Both the position numbers and the translations under genes were made by a program. The notes under the pieces are model-generated. The model was not told the origin of the DNA. It did not search any database and saw only the letters and a list, made by a program, of their open reading frames with translations. A stretch of DNA of 64,000 nt from NCBI GenBank assembly GCA_007126095.1, contig SLBZ01000091.1, positions 19,347 through 83,346 of the forward strand, given 5' to 3'. The stretch comes from Aquisalimonas sp. GTDB taxonomy: Bacteria; Pseudomonadota; Gammaproteobacteria; Nitrococcales; Aquisalimonadaceae. Shown piece after piece: positions 1 through 8,987 of the stretch. Position 1 is the first letter of the stretch; each line of letters opens with the position of its first letter.

Positions 1-33
1 AGTCCGATGCTCTACCAACTGAGCTAACGACCC
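1..33 (-). tRNA. tRNA-Lys, 5' half only (window edge)
   Basis: Read on the minus strand, the first 33 bases give a tRNA 5' half: acceptor strand GGGTCGT, TA at positions 8-9, D arm GCTC-AGTTGGTA-GAGC, and the 5' side of the anticodon stem (TCGGA) followed by CT. The match to the conserved start of gammaproteobacterial tRNA-Lys is close. The window stops just before the anticodon, so the Lys call rests on the acceptor and D-arm sequence and not on a visible anticodon. Confidence 0.85.
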
Positions 34-92
34 AACCGCCGCGAATCATACCCAAACTAATCTGACTGTCAAACCTTGGGGCATGATCGCGT

Positions 93-791
93 TCACCGCG
101 CTTCGGCGTCGGGCCGGTAGCGTGTGGGGTCGGTGACGCCGGCTTCTCGGAAACCGGCGGCCCGCAGGCGGCAGGAGTCGCACACGCCGCAGGCACGGCC
201 CTGATCATCAGCCTGGTAGCACGAGACGGTGCGGCTGTAGTCGACACCCAGCGCCAGGCCGCGCCGAATGATTTCGGCCTTGCTCATGTCGCTCAGGGGC
301 GCGTGGATGCGGAAACGCTGATCGCTTTCGGTGCCGGCCCGGGTGGCCAGGTTGGCTGTGGTCTCGAACGCGCGGATGAAGTCCGGCCGGCAGTCGGGGT
401 ACCCGGAGTAGTCGACGGCGTTGACGCCGATGAACAGGTCGAATGCGCCGACCACTTCGGCGTAGCCCAGTGCCAGCGACAGAAACACGGTATTACGGGC
501 CGGCACGTAGGTGACCGGAATGCCATCGGCGGGCGTCTCGGGGACGTCGATGGCGCTGTCGGTGAGCGCGGAGCCGCCGATGGCCCCCAGATCCAGGGTG
601 ACGCGCCGGTGCTCGTGGGCGCCCCGGGCGGCGATGGCATCGCAGGCGGCGAGCTCAGAGCGGTGGCGCTGGCCGTAGTCGAAACTGATGGCGTGGCACC
701 GGTAGCCGAGGTCCGCAGCCATGGCGAGCACCGTGGCCGAGTCGAGCCCTCCGGAGAGCAGAATGATGGCGGGAGGCTGCGGGCTGCCCAT
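93..791 (-). CDS. queC: 7-cyano-7-deazaguanine synthase QueC
   Basis: QueC converts 7-carboxy-7-deazaguanine to preQ0 with ATP and ammonia in the cytoplasmic queuosine pathway. The 232-residue protein has the PP-loop SGGLDS at residues 13-18. Near the C-terminus are four zinc-ligand cysteines, about C191, C201, C204 and C207, spaced as in E. coli QueC. The open frame runs farther upstream (to 947) but only as antisense into queE. The ATG at 791 gives the family-typical start and lies 1 bp after the queE stop, so the two are probably translationally coupled. It is the last gene of the leftward tol-pal-cpoB-queE-queC run. Confidence 0.93.
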   Translation of the reverse strand: MGSPQPPAIILLSGGLDSATVLAMAADLGYRCHAISFDYGQRHRSELAACDAIAARGAHEHRRVTLDLGAIGGSALTDSAIDVPETPADGIPVTYVPARNTVFLSLALGYAEVVGAFDLFIGVNAVDYSGYPDCRPDFIRAFETTANLATRAGTESDQRFRIHAPLSDMSKAEIIRRGLALGVDYSRTVSCYQADDQGRACGVCDSCRLRAAGFREAGVTDPTRYRPDAEAR

Positions 792-792
792 G

Positions 793-1455
793 TCAGCGGC
801 CGGGGACGTCGCCCCAGAGCAGCTTGTGCAACTGGAGCTGGAATCGCACGGGCAGGGCGTCGGCAACCACCCAGTCGGCCAGGTCGCGACCGGAGAGCTG
901 GCCGAAGCTCGGCGAGAACAGCACCTCGCAACGATCCGCAAGCGCATGCTCGTCGAGCACCGCTCGCGCCCAGTCGTAGTCGGCGCGGTCGCAGATCACG
1001 AACTTGACCTGATCGTTCGGCTCCAGCAACTCGATGTTCGACCACAGGTTGCGTCCGGACTCCCCCGATGCCGGGGTTTTCAGGTCGACCACCCGGCTCA
1101 CGCGACTGTCGATGCCGCTGATGTCCATGGCGCCGGAGGTCTCGATCGACACCTCGTAATCGGCGTCCACCAGTGCCTGTAGCAGGGCGAGGCAGCCCTT
1201 GCGCTGGGCCAGCGGTTCGCCGCCGGTCACCGTGACGTGCCGGCTGCCGTAGCGCTGTACCTCGGCCATGATCTCGGGCAGTGATCGGTTGTCACCGCCG
1301 TGGAAGGCGTAGGCGGTGTCGCAGTAGTGGCAACGCAGCGGGCAGCCGGTGAGGCGCACGAACACGGTGGGCCAGCCCACACTGCGCGCCTCGCCCTGCA
1401 GGGAGTGGAAGATCTCGGTGATGCGCAGCCGCGCGGTGTCGCTTGTCTCGTTCAT
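793..1455 (-). CDS. queE: 7-carboxy-7-deazaguanine synthase QueE (radical SAM)
   Basis: QueE is a radical SAM enzyme that contracts 6-carboxytetrahydropterin to 7-carboxy-7-deazaguanine, the step before QueC. The 220-residue protein has the iron-sulfur cluster motif C38-x3-C42-x2-C45 (CPLRCHYC) and a downstream TVTGGEP glycine-rich SAM motif. It sits 9 bp after cpoB and 1 bp before queC on the same strand, an arrangement seen downstream of pal-cpoB in other gammaproteobacteria. QueD, which supplies the substrate, is not in this window. Confidence 0.93.
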   Translation of the reverse strand: MNETSDTARLRITEIFHSLQGEARSVGWPTVFVRLTGCPLRCHYCDTAYAFHGGDNRSLPEIMAEVQRYGSRHVTVTGGEPLAQRKGCLALLQALVDADYEVSIETSGAMDISGIDSRVSRVVDLKTPASGESGRNLWSNIELLEPNDQVKFVICDRADYDWARAVLDEHALADRCEVLFSPSFGQLSGRDLADWVVADALPVRFQLQLHKLLWGDVPGR

Positions 1456-1464
1456 GGTTGCCGC

Positions 1465-2283
1465 TCAGCGGCCTTCGTCGTCCATCTGTTCGAGGCGGTT
1501 GGCGGCCAGGTTGGCGACCGTGCTGTCGGGGTACTCGTCGCGTACCGACTGCAGCAGCTCGCGGGCCTCGCCCCATTCTTCCCGCTCGTAGTGTATGTAC
1601 CCGGCCTTGAGCATGGCATCGGCGTGTTTGCCGCTGTCCGGCGTGTCGATCAGGGTCCGGAAATGCTCCATGGCTTCATCGAACTCGCGCACCACGTAGT
1701 GCGTTTCGGCGAGCCAGTAGCGGGCATTGTCGGCGTAGTCGCCGTCGCCGTGGTCGTCCAGGATCTCCTGGAACCCTGCGCCGGCTTCCGCGTAATCGCC
1801 GTCGCGAAGCTTATCAAAAGCGCGGGAGTAGATCTCGGCCGCGGTGGATGTATCCCGTTCCGCTTCCGCAGCGGCCTCGTCGTCCATCAGGGCGTCGTCA
1901 TCGTCAACGGCGGCGTCCAGGGCTGGCGTATCGGCGACGTCTTCACCCGCTCCTCCGGCGACGCCCGACTGCTCCAGTTCCAGAACGCGATCGTCCAGAT
2001 CCTCGAAGAGGTTGCGTTGCTGCCGGTTGACCTCCTCGATCTGTCGCTCCAGGGACTCGATCTCGCCGATGAGCCGTGAGACCTCCCGCTGCAGTCGCTC
2101 CTGGCGGTTGCTGAGCTCGGCCAGCGCCCGGGAGTCCAGCACGCGCTCCAGCCGGTCCATGCGGCGTTCCAGATCGTCGTCGGCGCCGGCCGTGCCGGGA
2201 GCGGTCAGAGACACGGCCAGCAGCAGGCCCAGACAGGCCGCGGGGACGGATCGCTTGGTGGTGTTGTTCACAACGGGGATCAT
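1465..2283 (-). CDS. cpoB: Cell division coordinator CpoB (YbgF)
   Basis: CpoB is a periplasmic TPR protein that links the Tol-Pal machine to septal peptidoglycan synthesis (PBP1B in E. coli). The 272-residue protein has a signal peptide ending near residue 34. An N-terminal coiled coil follows (about 38-107, trimerisation in the family), then an acidic Ala/Asp linker, and TPR repeats from about residue 148 with the family pattern YWLAETHY and KAGYIHYE. It lies directly downstream of pal, its canonical place. Confidence 0.92.
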   Translation of the reverse strand: MIPVVNNTTKRSVPAACLGLLLAVSLTAPGTAGADDDLERRMDRLERVLDSRALAELSNRQERLQREVSRLIGEIESLERQIEEVNRQQRNLFEDLDDRVLELEQSGVAGGAGEDVADTPALDAAVDDDDALMDDEAAAEAERDTSTAAEIYSRAFDKLRDGDYAEAGAGFQEILDDHGDGDYADNARYWLAETHYVVREFDEAMEHFRTLIDTPDSGKHADAMLKAGYIHYEREEWGEARELLQSVRDEYPDSTVANLAANRLEQMDDEGR

Positions 2284-2342
2284 GGATCGTCACCTGTGAA
2301 AGCTGGCGACGATGACCGCGCGCCATCGCCGCTCAGGGATAT

Positions 2343-2361
2343 CCCGGGGCAGTGCCCCGGG
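2343..2361 (-). terminator. GC hairpin between pal and cpoB
   Basis: A perfect stem CCCGGGGC / GCCCCGGG with a three-base loop begins 8 bp after the pal stop codon. There is no T-run, so full termination is unlikely. It more probably stabilises the tol-pal mRNA end or lowers cpoB expression. Confidence 0.4.
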
Positions 2362-2369
2362 GTCAGTCC

Positions 2370-2942
2370 TCAGTAGACCAGCTCGGCCCGGCGGTTCTGC
2401 TGGTAGGCTTCCTCGTCGCTGCCGCTGGCAACCGGATTCTCTTCACCGTAGCTCACCACCTCGAGCTGGTCCTCGGAAGCGCCGCTCAGTACGAGAATGC
2501 GCTTGACCGATTCGGCACGGCGTTCGCCCAGGGCCAGGTTGTATTCCCGCGCACCACGCTCATCGGTATGGCCCTCGATGGTGACCTGCTGGTTCGGATG
2601 ATCCGACAGGAATTCACCGTGGGCTTCCAGTATCGCCATATCGTCGTCGCGGATGTCGCTGCTGTCAAAAGCGAAGTAGACGGTTCGCTCGGAGATCGGG
2701 CTGTCGGGGTCTTCCAGTGCCGCTTCCAGGGCTTCGCCTTCCAGAGCCCCCCGCTCGCGGGCCGCACGGGCCTCCGCAGCGCGCCGTTCCTCTTCGTCCA
2801 GGGCCGCCATTTCCTCTTCGGTCAGCTCATCGTCCTGGTCTTCCACCCGTTCTTCGTCTTCGCCCGGTGTGGCGCAACCGGCAAGGACCAGCGCGAAAGC
2901 GGCGGCGAGAAGCCAGGGGGCAAACCGTTTGCTATGCATCAT
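2370..2942 (-). CDS. pal: Peptidoglycan-associated lipoprotein Pal
   Basis: Pal is an outer-membrane lipoprotein that binds peptidoglycan and is mobilised by TolA/TolB during constriction. The 190-residue precursor has a lipobox LAGC with the lipidated Cys at 23. A very acidic linker (about 28-80) follows, then an OmpA-like domain (about 85-190) with the peptidoglycan-binding signature EGHTDERG...YNLALGERRA. The unusually Glu/Asp-rich linker fits a halophile-like proteome. Gene order tolB-pal-cpoB is canonical. Confidence 0.95.
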   Translation of the reverse strand: MMHSKRFAPWLLAAAFALVLAGCATPGEDEERVEDQDDELTEEEMAALDEEERRAAEARAARERGALEGEALEAALEDPDSPISERTVYFAFDSSDIRDDDMAILEAHGEFLSDHPNQQVTIEGHTDERGAREYNLALGERRAESVKRILVLSGASEDQLEVVSYGEENPVASGSDEEAYQQNRRAELVY

Positions 2943-2981
2943 CGTGTATACCTCTCACGTTCAATCATCGTTGTAATGGTT

Positions 2982-4271
2982 CTACTGCGGTGACCAGGCC
3001 GGTTCCCGCAGCGTGCGACCTTCCGTGGCCATAATGTGGCGCGCCTCGCCATACATGGAGGCCGTACCGAGAACGCCAACGCCATCCTGGCGAGTGGCGT
3101 AGACCAGCAACGCACCGTTGGGTGCAAAGCTCGGGCTTTCGTCGTGGGGCCCTTCGCTGACCACCCGGAACCGGTCGCGGTTGAGATCCTGCACCGCGAT
3201 GCGGAAGCCGTCGTCAGTGCGGTGGACCATGGCCAGTTGTTCGCCGTCCGGGGAGATGTCCGGAGAGGCGTTGTAGGTGCCTTCGTAGGTGATGCGCTCC
3301 ACGTTGCCGCCGTCGGCGTCGGCTCGGAATATATTCGGGTTGCCGGCGCGGTCGGAGGTGAAATAGATGCTTTCGCCGTCGGGGCTCCAGGCCGCTTCCG
3401 TGTCGATGCTGTAGTGGTTGGTGATCTGCGTTGTGGAGCCGGTCTCCACGTCCAGCGCGTAGATGTCGGTCTGGCCATCCTTGGACAGAGTCACCGCCAG
3501 CGTGTTGCCTTCCGGGGACCAGGCCGGCGCACTGTTCAGGCCCCGAAAGCTGGCGATGTTGTCACGCTCGCCGGTGCGGATGTTCTGCACGAAGATCTCC
3601 GAGCGGCGACCCTCGAAGGAGACGTAGGCCAGGCGTTCCCGGTCCGGCGCCCAGGCCGGGGAGAGCAGCGGTTCGGAGGAGGTCAGGATCGACTGTGGGT
3701 CGTGCCCGTCGGCGTCTGCGACGATCAGTTCGAATTCCCTTTCCTCCCCGCTTTCGTTGATCGCCACATAGGCCACCATGGTGTTGAAGGCGCCGGGGCG
3801 GTCCAGCAGCTCCTCGTGGATGCTGTCGCTGATGACGTGGGCCACCGCGCGCAGGGAGCCGGGCTGGACCCGGAAGGAGCGGCCAAGCATGCGGTCGCCG
3901 GTGAACACGTCCAGCAGCTCGAAGCGGACCTGGAAGTTGTCGCCGTCGCGCCGGGTTTCCCCCACCACCAGATTGTCGACCCCGAGGGCACGCCAGTTCT
4001 CGTAGCGCACGTCATCGCTGCGGGTCGGGTTGTCGATGAACTCCTCCTGGGGCAGCGGATCGAACTGGCCGCTGCGCAGCAGGTTGTTGCGGATGATGGT
4101 GGCGATGTCCTCAGGTGGCGCATCGCCATCGTCACCGAACTCGGCGACGGCGATGGGCAGCGCCGCTTCTGCGCCCTGGGTGATCTCCACTACGAGTTCC
4201 GCTTTTGCCAACCCGGGAAGAAACCCGAGGGTGAGCGCGGCGGCGGCCAGTGCTTTCAATCGTGGATGCAT
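2982..4271 (-). CDS. tolB: Tol-Pal system beta-propeller protein TolB
   Basis: TolB is a periplasmic protein that binds Pal and TolA. The 429-residue precursor has a signal peptide (about 1-24, ending AKA), an N-terminal alpha/beta domain (about 25-160), and a six-bladed WD40-like propeller. The propeller shows repeated SPAWAPDR, APAWSPEG, EAAWSPDG, SPDISPDG and SPSFAPNG blades. It starts 2 bp after the tolA stop. Length and architecture match the family. Confidence 0.96.
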   Translation of the reverse strand: MHPRLKALAAAALTLGFLPGLAKAELVVEITQGAEAALPIAVAEFGDDGDAPPEDIATIIRNNLLRSGQFDPLPQEEFIDNPTRSDDVRYENWRALGVDNLVVGETRRDGDNFQVRFELLDVFTGDRMLGRSFRVQPGSLRAVAHVISDSIHEELLDRPGAFNTMVAYVAINESGEEREFELIVADADGHDPQSILTSSEPLLSPAWAPDRERLAYVSFEGRRSEIFVQNIRTGERDNIASFRGLNSAPAWSPEGNTLAVTLSKDGQTDIYALDVETGSTTQITNHYSIDTEAAWSPDGESIYFTSDRAGNPNIFRADADGGNVERITYEGTYNASPDISPDGEQLAMVHRTDDGFRIAVQDLNRDRFRVVSEGPHDESPSFAPNGALLVYATRQDGVGVLGTASMYGEARHIMATEGRTLREPAWSPQ

Positions 4272-4273
4272 GA

Positions 4274-5263
4274 TTATCCGTCCGGGTTGAATCGGAAAAC
4301 GAAATGCTCGAGGCCAGCGCGCTGGAAGACCTCTTCATCGTCAGGGACCGTCAATGGCGAGGCGCGCCGGATAGCATTCTCGGCGGAGCGGTCGAAGGAC
4401 GAGCTGCCGCTGCTGCGCGCCACCTCGGTGCTGACCACTTCCCCGTTGGGCCGCAGGCGGACGCGCACGTCGGTCACCAGCCCCTCATCGGTGCCGGGTG
4501 GTCGTGACCAGGCGCTCTCCACCTCGCGCTGCCAGATGCTCTGCAAACGGGTGGTCTCACGTTCTGCACGGCGGGCAAGCTGCTCTTCCCGCGCCTGCCG
4601 CTGGAGCTCCTCCTCGCGCTCACGCTGCGCTTCTTCCTCGGCACGCTGACGTGCCTCTTCCTCTTCCTGGCGGCGGCGCTCCTCTTCCTCGGCCTGCCGC
4701 TGCCGTTCCGCCTCTTCTTCCTGTTCCTGACGCCGCTGCTCCTCTTCCTCCTGGCGGCGACGTTCTTCCTCGGCCTCCTGCCGGCGTCGTTCCTCCTCGG
4801 CTTCCTGGCGGCGGCGCTCTTCCTCTTCGGCCTGGCGCTGGGCTTCCTCTTCCGCCCGGCGCTGCTCCTCGGCCTCCTGGCGTTGCCGTTCGGCCTCGGC
4901 TTCCCGTGCTGCCTGCTCCTCGGCTTCCTGCTGTTGCCGCCGCTCTTCTTCCTGGCGTTGGCGCTCTTCCTCTTCGCGCTGGCGCTGCTCCTCTTCCTCG
5001 CGCTGCCGTTGTGCCTCGGCTTCTGCTTCCCGCTCCGCCTGCCGCTGAGCCTCCTCGGCGGCACGCTGGCGTTCGCGCATGGGCTCCAGCGCCGTGTCCT
5101 CGTCGATGGCGAGGGCGTTGATGACGTCCGGCGGCTCTTCGTGCTCCTGGGTCACCATCGGGCCGCTGAACTGGACGAGAAACAGGCCGAACAGCGCCGC
5201 GTGCGCCACGGTCGAATAGATCACGTAGCGTGCGGCGGACAGTTTCGCGAGCCAGTCTGCCAT
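4274..5263 (-). CDS. tolA: Tol-Pal energy-transducing protein TolA
   Basis: TolA spans the periplasm and carries proton-motive-force energy from TolQR to Pal/TolB. The 329-residue protein has one N-terminal membrane segment (about 13-35) and a long charged helix (about 63-228) built from Glu, Arg, Gln and Ala. The TolA C-terminal domain (about 235-329) contains the VRLRPNGEV strand. The helix is Glu/Arg/Gln-rich rather than the Ala/Lys-rich type of enterics. Its low complexity creates long spurious open frames on the other strand and in other frames. Confidence 0.93.
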   Translation of the reverse strand: MADWLAKLSAARYVIYSTVAHAALFGLFLVQFSGPMVTQEHEEPPDVINALAIDEDTALEPMRERQRAAEEAQRQAEREAEAEAQRQREEEEQRQREEEERQRQEEERRQQQEAEEQAAREAEAERQRQEAEEQRRAEEEAQRQAEEEERRRQEAEEERRRQEAEEERRRQEEEEQRRQEQEEEAERQRQAEEEERRRQEEEEARQRAEEEAQREREEELQRQAREEQLARRAERETTRLQSIWQREVESAWSRPPGTDEGLVTDVRVRLRPNGEVVSTEVARSSGSSSFDRSAENAIRRASPLTVPDDEEVFQRAGLEHFVFRFNPDG

Positions 5264-5269
5264 CGCTGA

Positions 5270-5701
5270 TCAGTCGTCCGATGGTGGTCGGGTCATGAGG
5301 CCCACCTGTGGCACGCCGGCCTGCTGCAGCATGGACATGGTATCGAGCACTCGCCCGTAGGGCACCTGTTCGTCGCCGCGCACGAGCACGGGTGTGTCCG
5401 GGCTGTTGCGCATGACCCGGCTCACCAGGTCGACGACGTCGCTGGCACCGACGGGCTCGTCCGGGTCCGTCCCGATACTGACCAGCAGTTCCCCGTCGCG
5501 GTTCACCGTGACGATCACGGGATCGTCCTCCTCCGGCGGCAGGGGCTCGGCTTCGATCCGGGGCAGATCCACGTCGACGCCCTGATAGAGCAGCGGCGCG
5601 GTCACCATGAAGATCACCAGCAGTACCAGCATCACGTCGATGTAGGGCACCACGTTGATCTCGGACATGGGTTTGCGTTTGGCGCGGTAGGCGCGGCGCA
5701 T
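5270..5701 (-). CDS. tolR: Tol-Pal proton channel subunit TolR
   Basis: TolR is an ExbD/TolR-family inner-membrane protein that forms the proton channel with TolQ. The 143-residue protein has one membrane segment (about 17-38) containing D22 in the PYIDVML motif, equivalent to the essential Asp of E. coli TolR. A periplasmic domain follows, ending in the MSMLQQAGVPQVGLMT region. It lies 3 bp after tolQ and 6 bp before tolA. Confidence 0.95.
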   Translation of the reverse strand: MRRAYRAKRKPMSEINVVPYIDVMLVLLVIFMVTAPLLYQGVDVDLPRIEAEPLPPEEDDPVIVTVNRDGELLVSIGTDPDEPVGASDVVDLVSRVMRNSPDTPVLVRGDEQVPYGRVLDTMSMLQQAGVPQVGLMTRPPSDD

Positions 5702-5704
5702 GGT

Positions 5705-6409
5705 TCAGTCCCGTTGTTCCTGAGGCGTCTGCGAAGCCTGGGCGTGTGCGTGACGCTGGAGAATGCTGATGAACTCCTCCATGAACGTCTCGTAGCGACC
5801 GCACAGGCGCTCCACCGAGCTGGCGTAGCGGTTGTAGCCGATCACTGCCGGAATGGCGGCGAACAGCCCCAGCGCCGTGGCGATCAATGCCTCCGCGATG
5901 CCGGGGGCGACCGTTGCCAGCGTGGCCTGTTGTTGGGTGCCCAGGGCGCGGAAGGAGTTCATGATGCCCCACACGGTACCGAACAGGCCGATGTACGGGC
6001 TGGTGGAGCCGACGGTGGCGAGAAAGGGCAGGTGAGACTCCAGCTCGTCCTCCTCGCGTGAGAGGCTGATGCGCATGGCCCGCTGGGACGCTTCCACCTG
6101 GGCCTCCGGAGAGGCGCCCTGCTTGCGCATGCGGGAGAACTCCCGGAAGCCGGCGCGGAACATCCGCTCCATGCCGCCGTTGGCTTCCTCGGAAGAGCCC
6201 ACCCGCGCATAGATCTCGGCCAGATTGCCGCCGGACCAGAAGTGGTCCTCGAACTCTTCGGCGGTCTCCACGGCGTCGTTGACCACGGCCCGCTTGCGGA
6301 ACATCAGTGCCCAGGATGCCACCGAGGCCAGTACCAGGATCAGCATCACCGCCTGAACCAGCAGACTGGCATCCAGTACCAGCTGGAGGATGGACATCTC
6401 ACCTTGCAT
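5705..6409 (-). CDS. tolQ: Tol-Pal proton channel subunit TolQ
   Basis: TolQ is a MotA/TolQ/ExbB proton-channel protein of the inner membrane. The 234-residue protein has a first membrane segment at about 12-33, a cytoplasmic loop, and two more membrane segments at about 130-160 and 170-195. The conserved YIGLFGTVWGIM and IAEALIATALGLFAAIPAV motifs are present. Its start overlaps the ybgC stop by 11 bp, indicating one transcript with translational coupling. Confidence 0.95.
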   Translation of the reverse strand: MQGEMSILQLVLDASLLVQAVMLILVLASVASWALMFRKRAVVNDAVETAEEFEDHFWSGGNLAEIYARVGSSEEANGGMERMFRAGFREFSRMRKQGASPEAQVEASQRAMRISLSREEDELESHLPFLATVGSTSPYIGLFGTVWGIMNSFRALGTQQQATLATVAPGIAEALIATALGLFAAIPAVIGYNRYASSVERLCGRYETFMEEFISILQRHAHAQASQTPQEQRD

Positions 6410-6815
6410 GCTGCATCTCCGCTCGAATCGTTTTCGGAATGGGTCGTGGCCGGAAGGCCCGGTCGTCGATGCACGCCACTGTCAGGCCGGCATCGCAGAG
6501 TCTTGTGTCCTGGTCTGCCGCCAGGATCTCCTGATGAAACGTCATGCTCGCACCGCGCGCTTGCCGGACGTCGCAGGTGACGATCAGCTGATCGTTGAAC
6601 CGCGCCGGCTGATGGAACCGCAGGGACATGTCATGGACCACGAACACCAGGCCGTGTTCATCACGGAGCTGATCCTGCTCGAAGCCCAGTGCACGAAGCC
6701 ATTCCGTGCGCGCCCGCTCGAAGAACTTGAGATAGTTGGCGTGGTAGACAACTCCGCCCGCGTCGGTGTCCTCATAGTAAACCCGTATGGGCCATCGAAA
6801 TTTGGTCACGTTCAC
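6399..6815 (-). CDS. ybgC: Tol-Pal-associated acyl-CoA thioesterase YbgC
   Basis: YbgC is a hotdog-fold acyl-CoA thioesterase encoded first in most tol-pal operons. The GTG at 6815 gives 138 residues and aligns exactly with the E. coli start (FRWPxRVYYEDTDAGG at the same position), with AGG five bases upstream; a GTG at 6809 is also possible. The catalytic Asp18 sits in the YEDTDAGGVVYH motif. The open frame continues to 7037 but that extension does not resemble the family. The last codons overlap tolQ. Confidence 0.92.
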   Translation of the reverse strand: MNVTKFRWPIRVYYEDTDAGGVVYHANYLKFFERARTEWLRALGFEQDQLRDEHGLVFVVHDMSLRFHQPARFNDQLIVTCDVRQARGASMTFHQEILAADQDTRLCDAGLTVACIDDRAFRPRPIPKTIRAEMQHAR

Positions 6816-6977
6816 ATTTACCTGCAAGGCCGGGGAATCTGGTCGTGAAGCAGCCGCCCAATTTAATGCCAACCCCACAGAGCGGCAACCTGCACCGGAC
6901 AGACGCAGTCTCAGAAGTGTGTCGCCTTGAGGCGACGCATTTGGGTGCTTGGCCCGGCAGAGCGCCGCGTGGAAGGG

Positions 6978-7040
6978 ACGGGTCTGTCTCCGGATGGCGA
7001 CAGACCCGTCAAGGCATGCGGCCCCCTGTGGCCGCATGCC
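6978..7040. repeat. Two tandem perfect 11-bp hairpins between glrR and ybgC
   Basis: Two inverted repeats lie side by side just after the glrR stop. One has arms 7013-7023 and 7030-7040 (GGCATGCGGCC, loop of 6). The other has arms 6978-6988 and 6999-7009 (ACGGGTCTGTC, loop of 10). Both stems are perfect. Neither is followed by a T-run in the leftward direction. They probably insulate glrR from the ybgC-tol operon. Confidence 0.55.
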
Positions 7041-7042
7041 GC

Positions 7043-8398
<1,356 letters not shown>

Positions 8399-8414
8399 TC
8401 GTTCGCCTCCTCGC

Positions 8415-8987
8415 TCAATCGCGGCCGCGCTCGATAATGCTGCGCTCAATGGCCTTGAGGGCCTCAAGCTGTTCCTCGAGTGCGGCATTGCGTGATCGCT
8501 GTTCATCGAGTTCTGCCTCCAGCTCCGTCATTCTCGAAGACGTGCCAGCCAGTTGCTCGTGAGCGTCATGCAATACAGATGCCAGGGCGGCGTTTGCCGG
8601 GTGAATGTCCGTGCCGTCCCGGCACGCCCGAAGTCCGGCCAGGGCCGCTTCGTCGAGATCGCCGTTCAGCTCCAGACGGCTTGAAACAAGGGCCAGGCGC
8701 ACGTGGTCGGGTGTACAGTCGGCGTCGCGAACCCGCCCGTTCAGGCGTTCACGCTCCGCCTGCAGCATGGTCGCATCCATCTCATTGACCATCAGCGCGT
8801 AGTCGATGAGGTCTTCATTGAGTTCTTGTCTGTCCCCGTTGGGCGACACTTCACAGTACTCCGCTGTCTTGCACCACTGCTCCGTCATCGACTGACAGCC
8901 GCCGAGGAGCAGGGGGATGATGATAATGCCGGCGAAGCGCCACCCGCGCATCTTGCTTGCGCTGGAATCGGTTGTCCTGGTGTTCAT
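8415..8987 (-). CDS. qseG: QseG-like outer-membrane lipoprotein
   Basis: This 190-residue predicted lipoprotein lies between the histidine kinase and GlrR, exactly where E. coli has qseG, whose product activates the kinase from the outer membrane. It has an N-terminal hydrophobic stretch and a lipobox LGGC with Cys31. Four further cysteines lie at about 39, 45, 96 and 122, and a C-terminal coiled coil covers about 136-186. Sequence similarity is weak, so the call leans on position and architecture. Its ATG overlaps the kinase stop (ATGA), supporting this start. Confidence 0.7.
   Translation of the reverse strand: MNTRTTDSSASKMRGWRFAGIIIIPLLLGGCQSMTEQWCKTAEYCEVSPNGDRQELNEDLIDYALMVNEMDATMLQAERERLNGRVRDADCTPDHVRLALVSSRLELNGDLDEAALAGLRACRDGTDIHPANAALASVLHDAHEQLAGTSSRMTELEAELDEQRSRNAALEEQLEALKAIERSIIERGRD

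Noticed and set aside
4498-5972. Long frames on either strand across tolA and tolR
   Set aside because: They arise from the low-complexity tolA repeat; the tolA and tolR frames have full family signatures.
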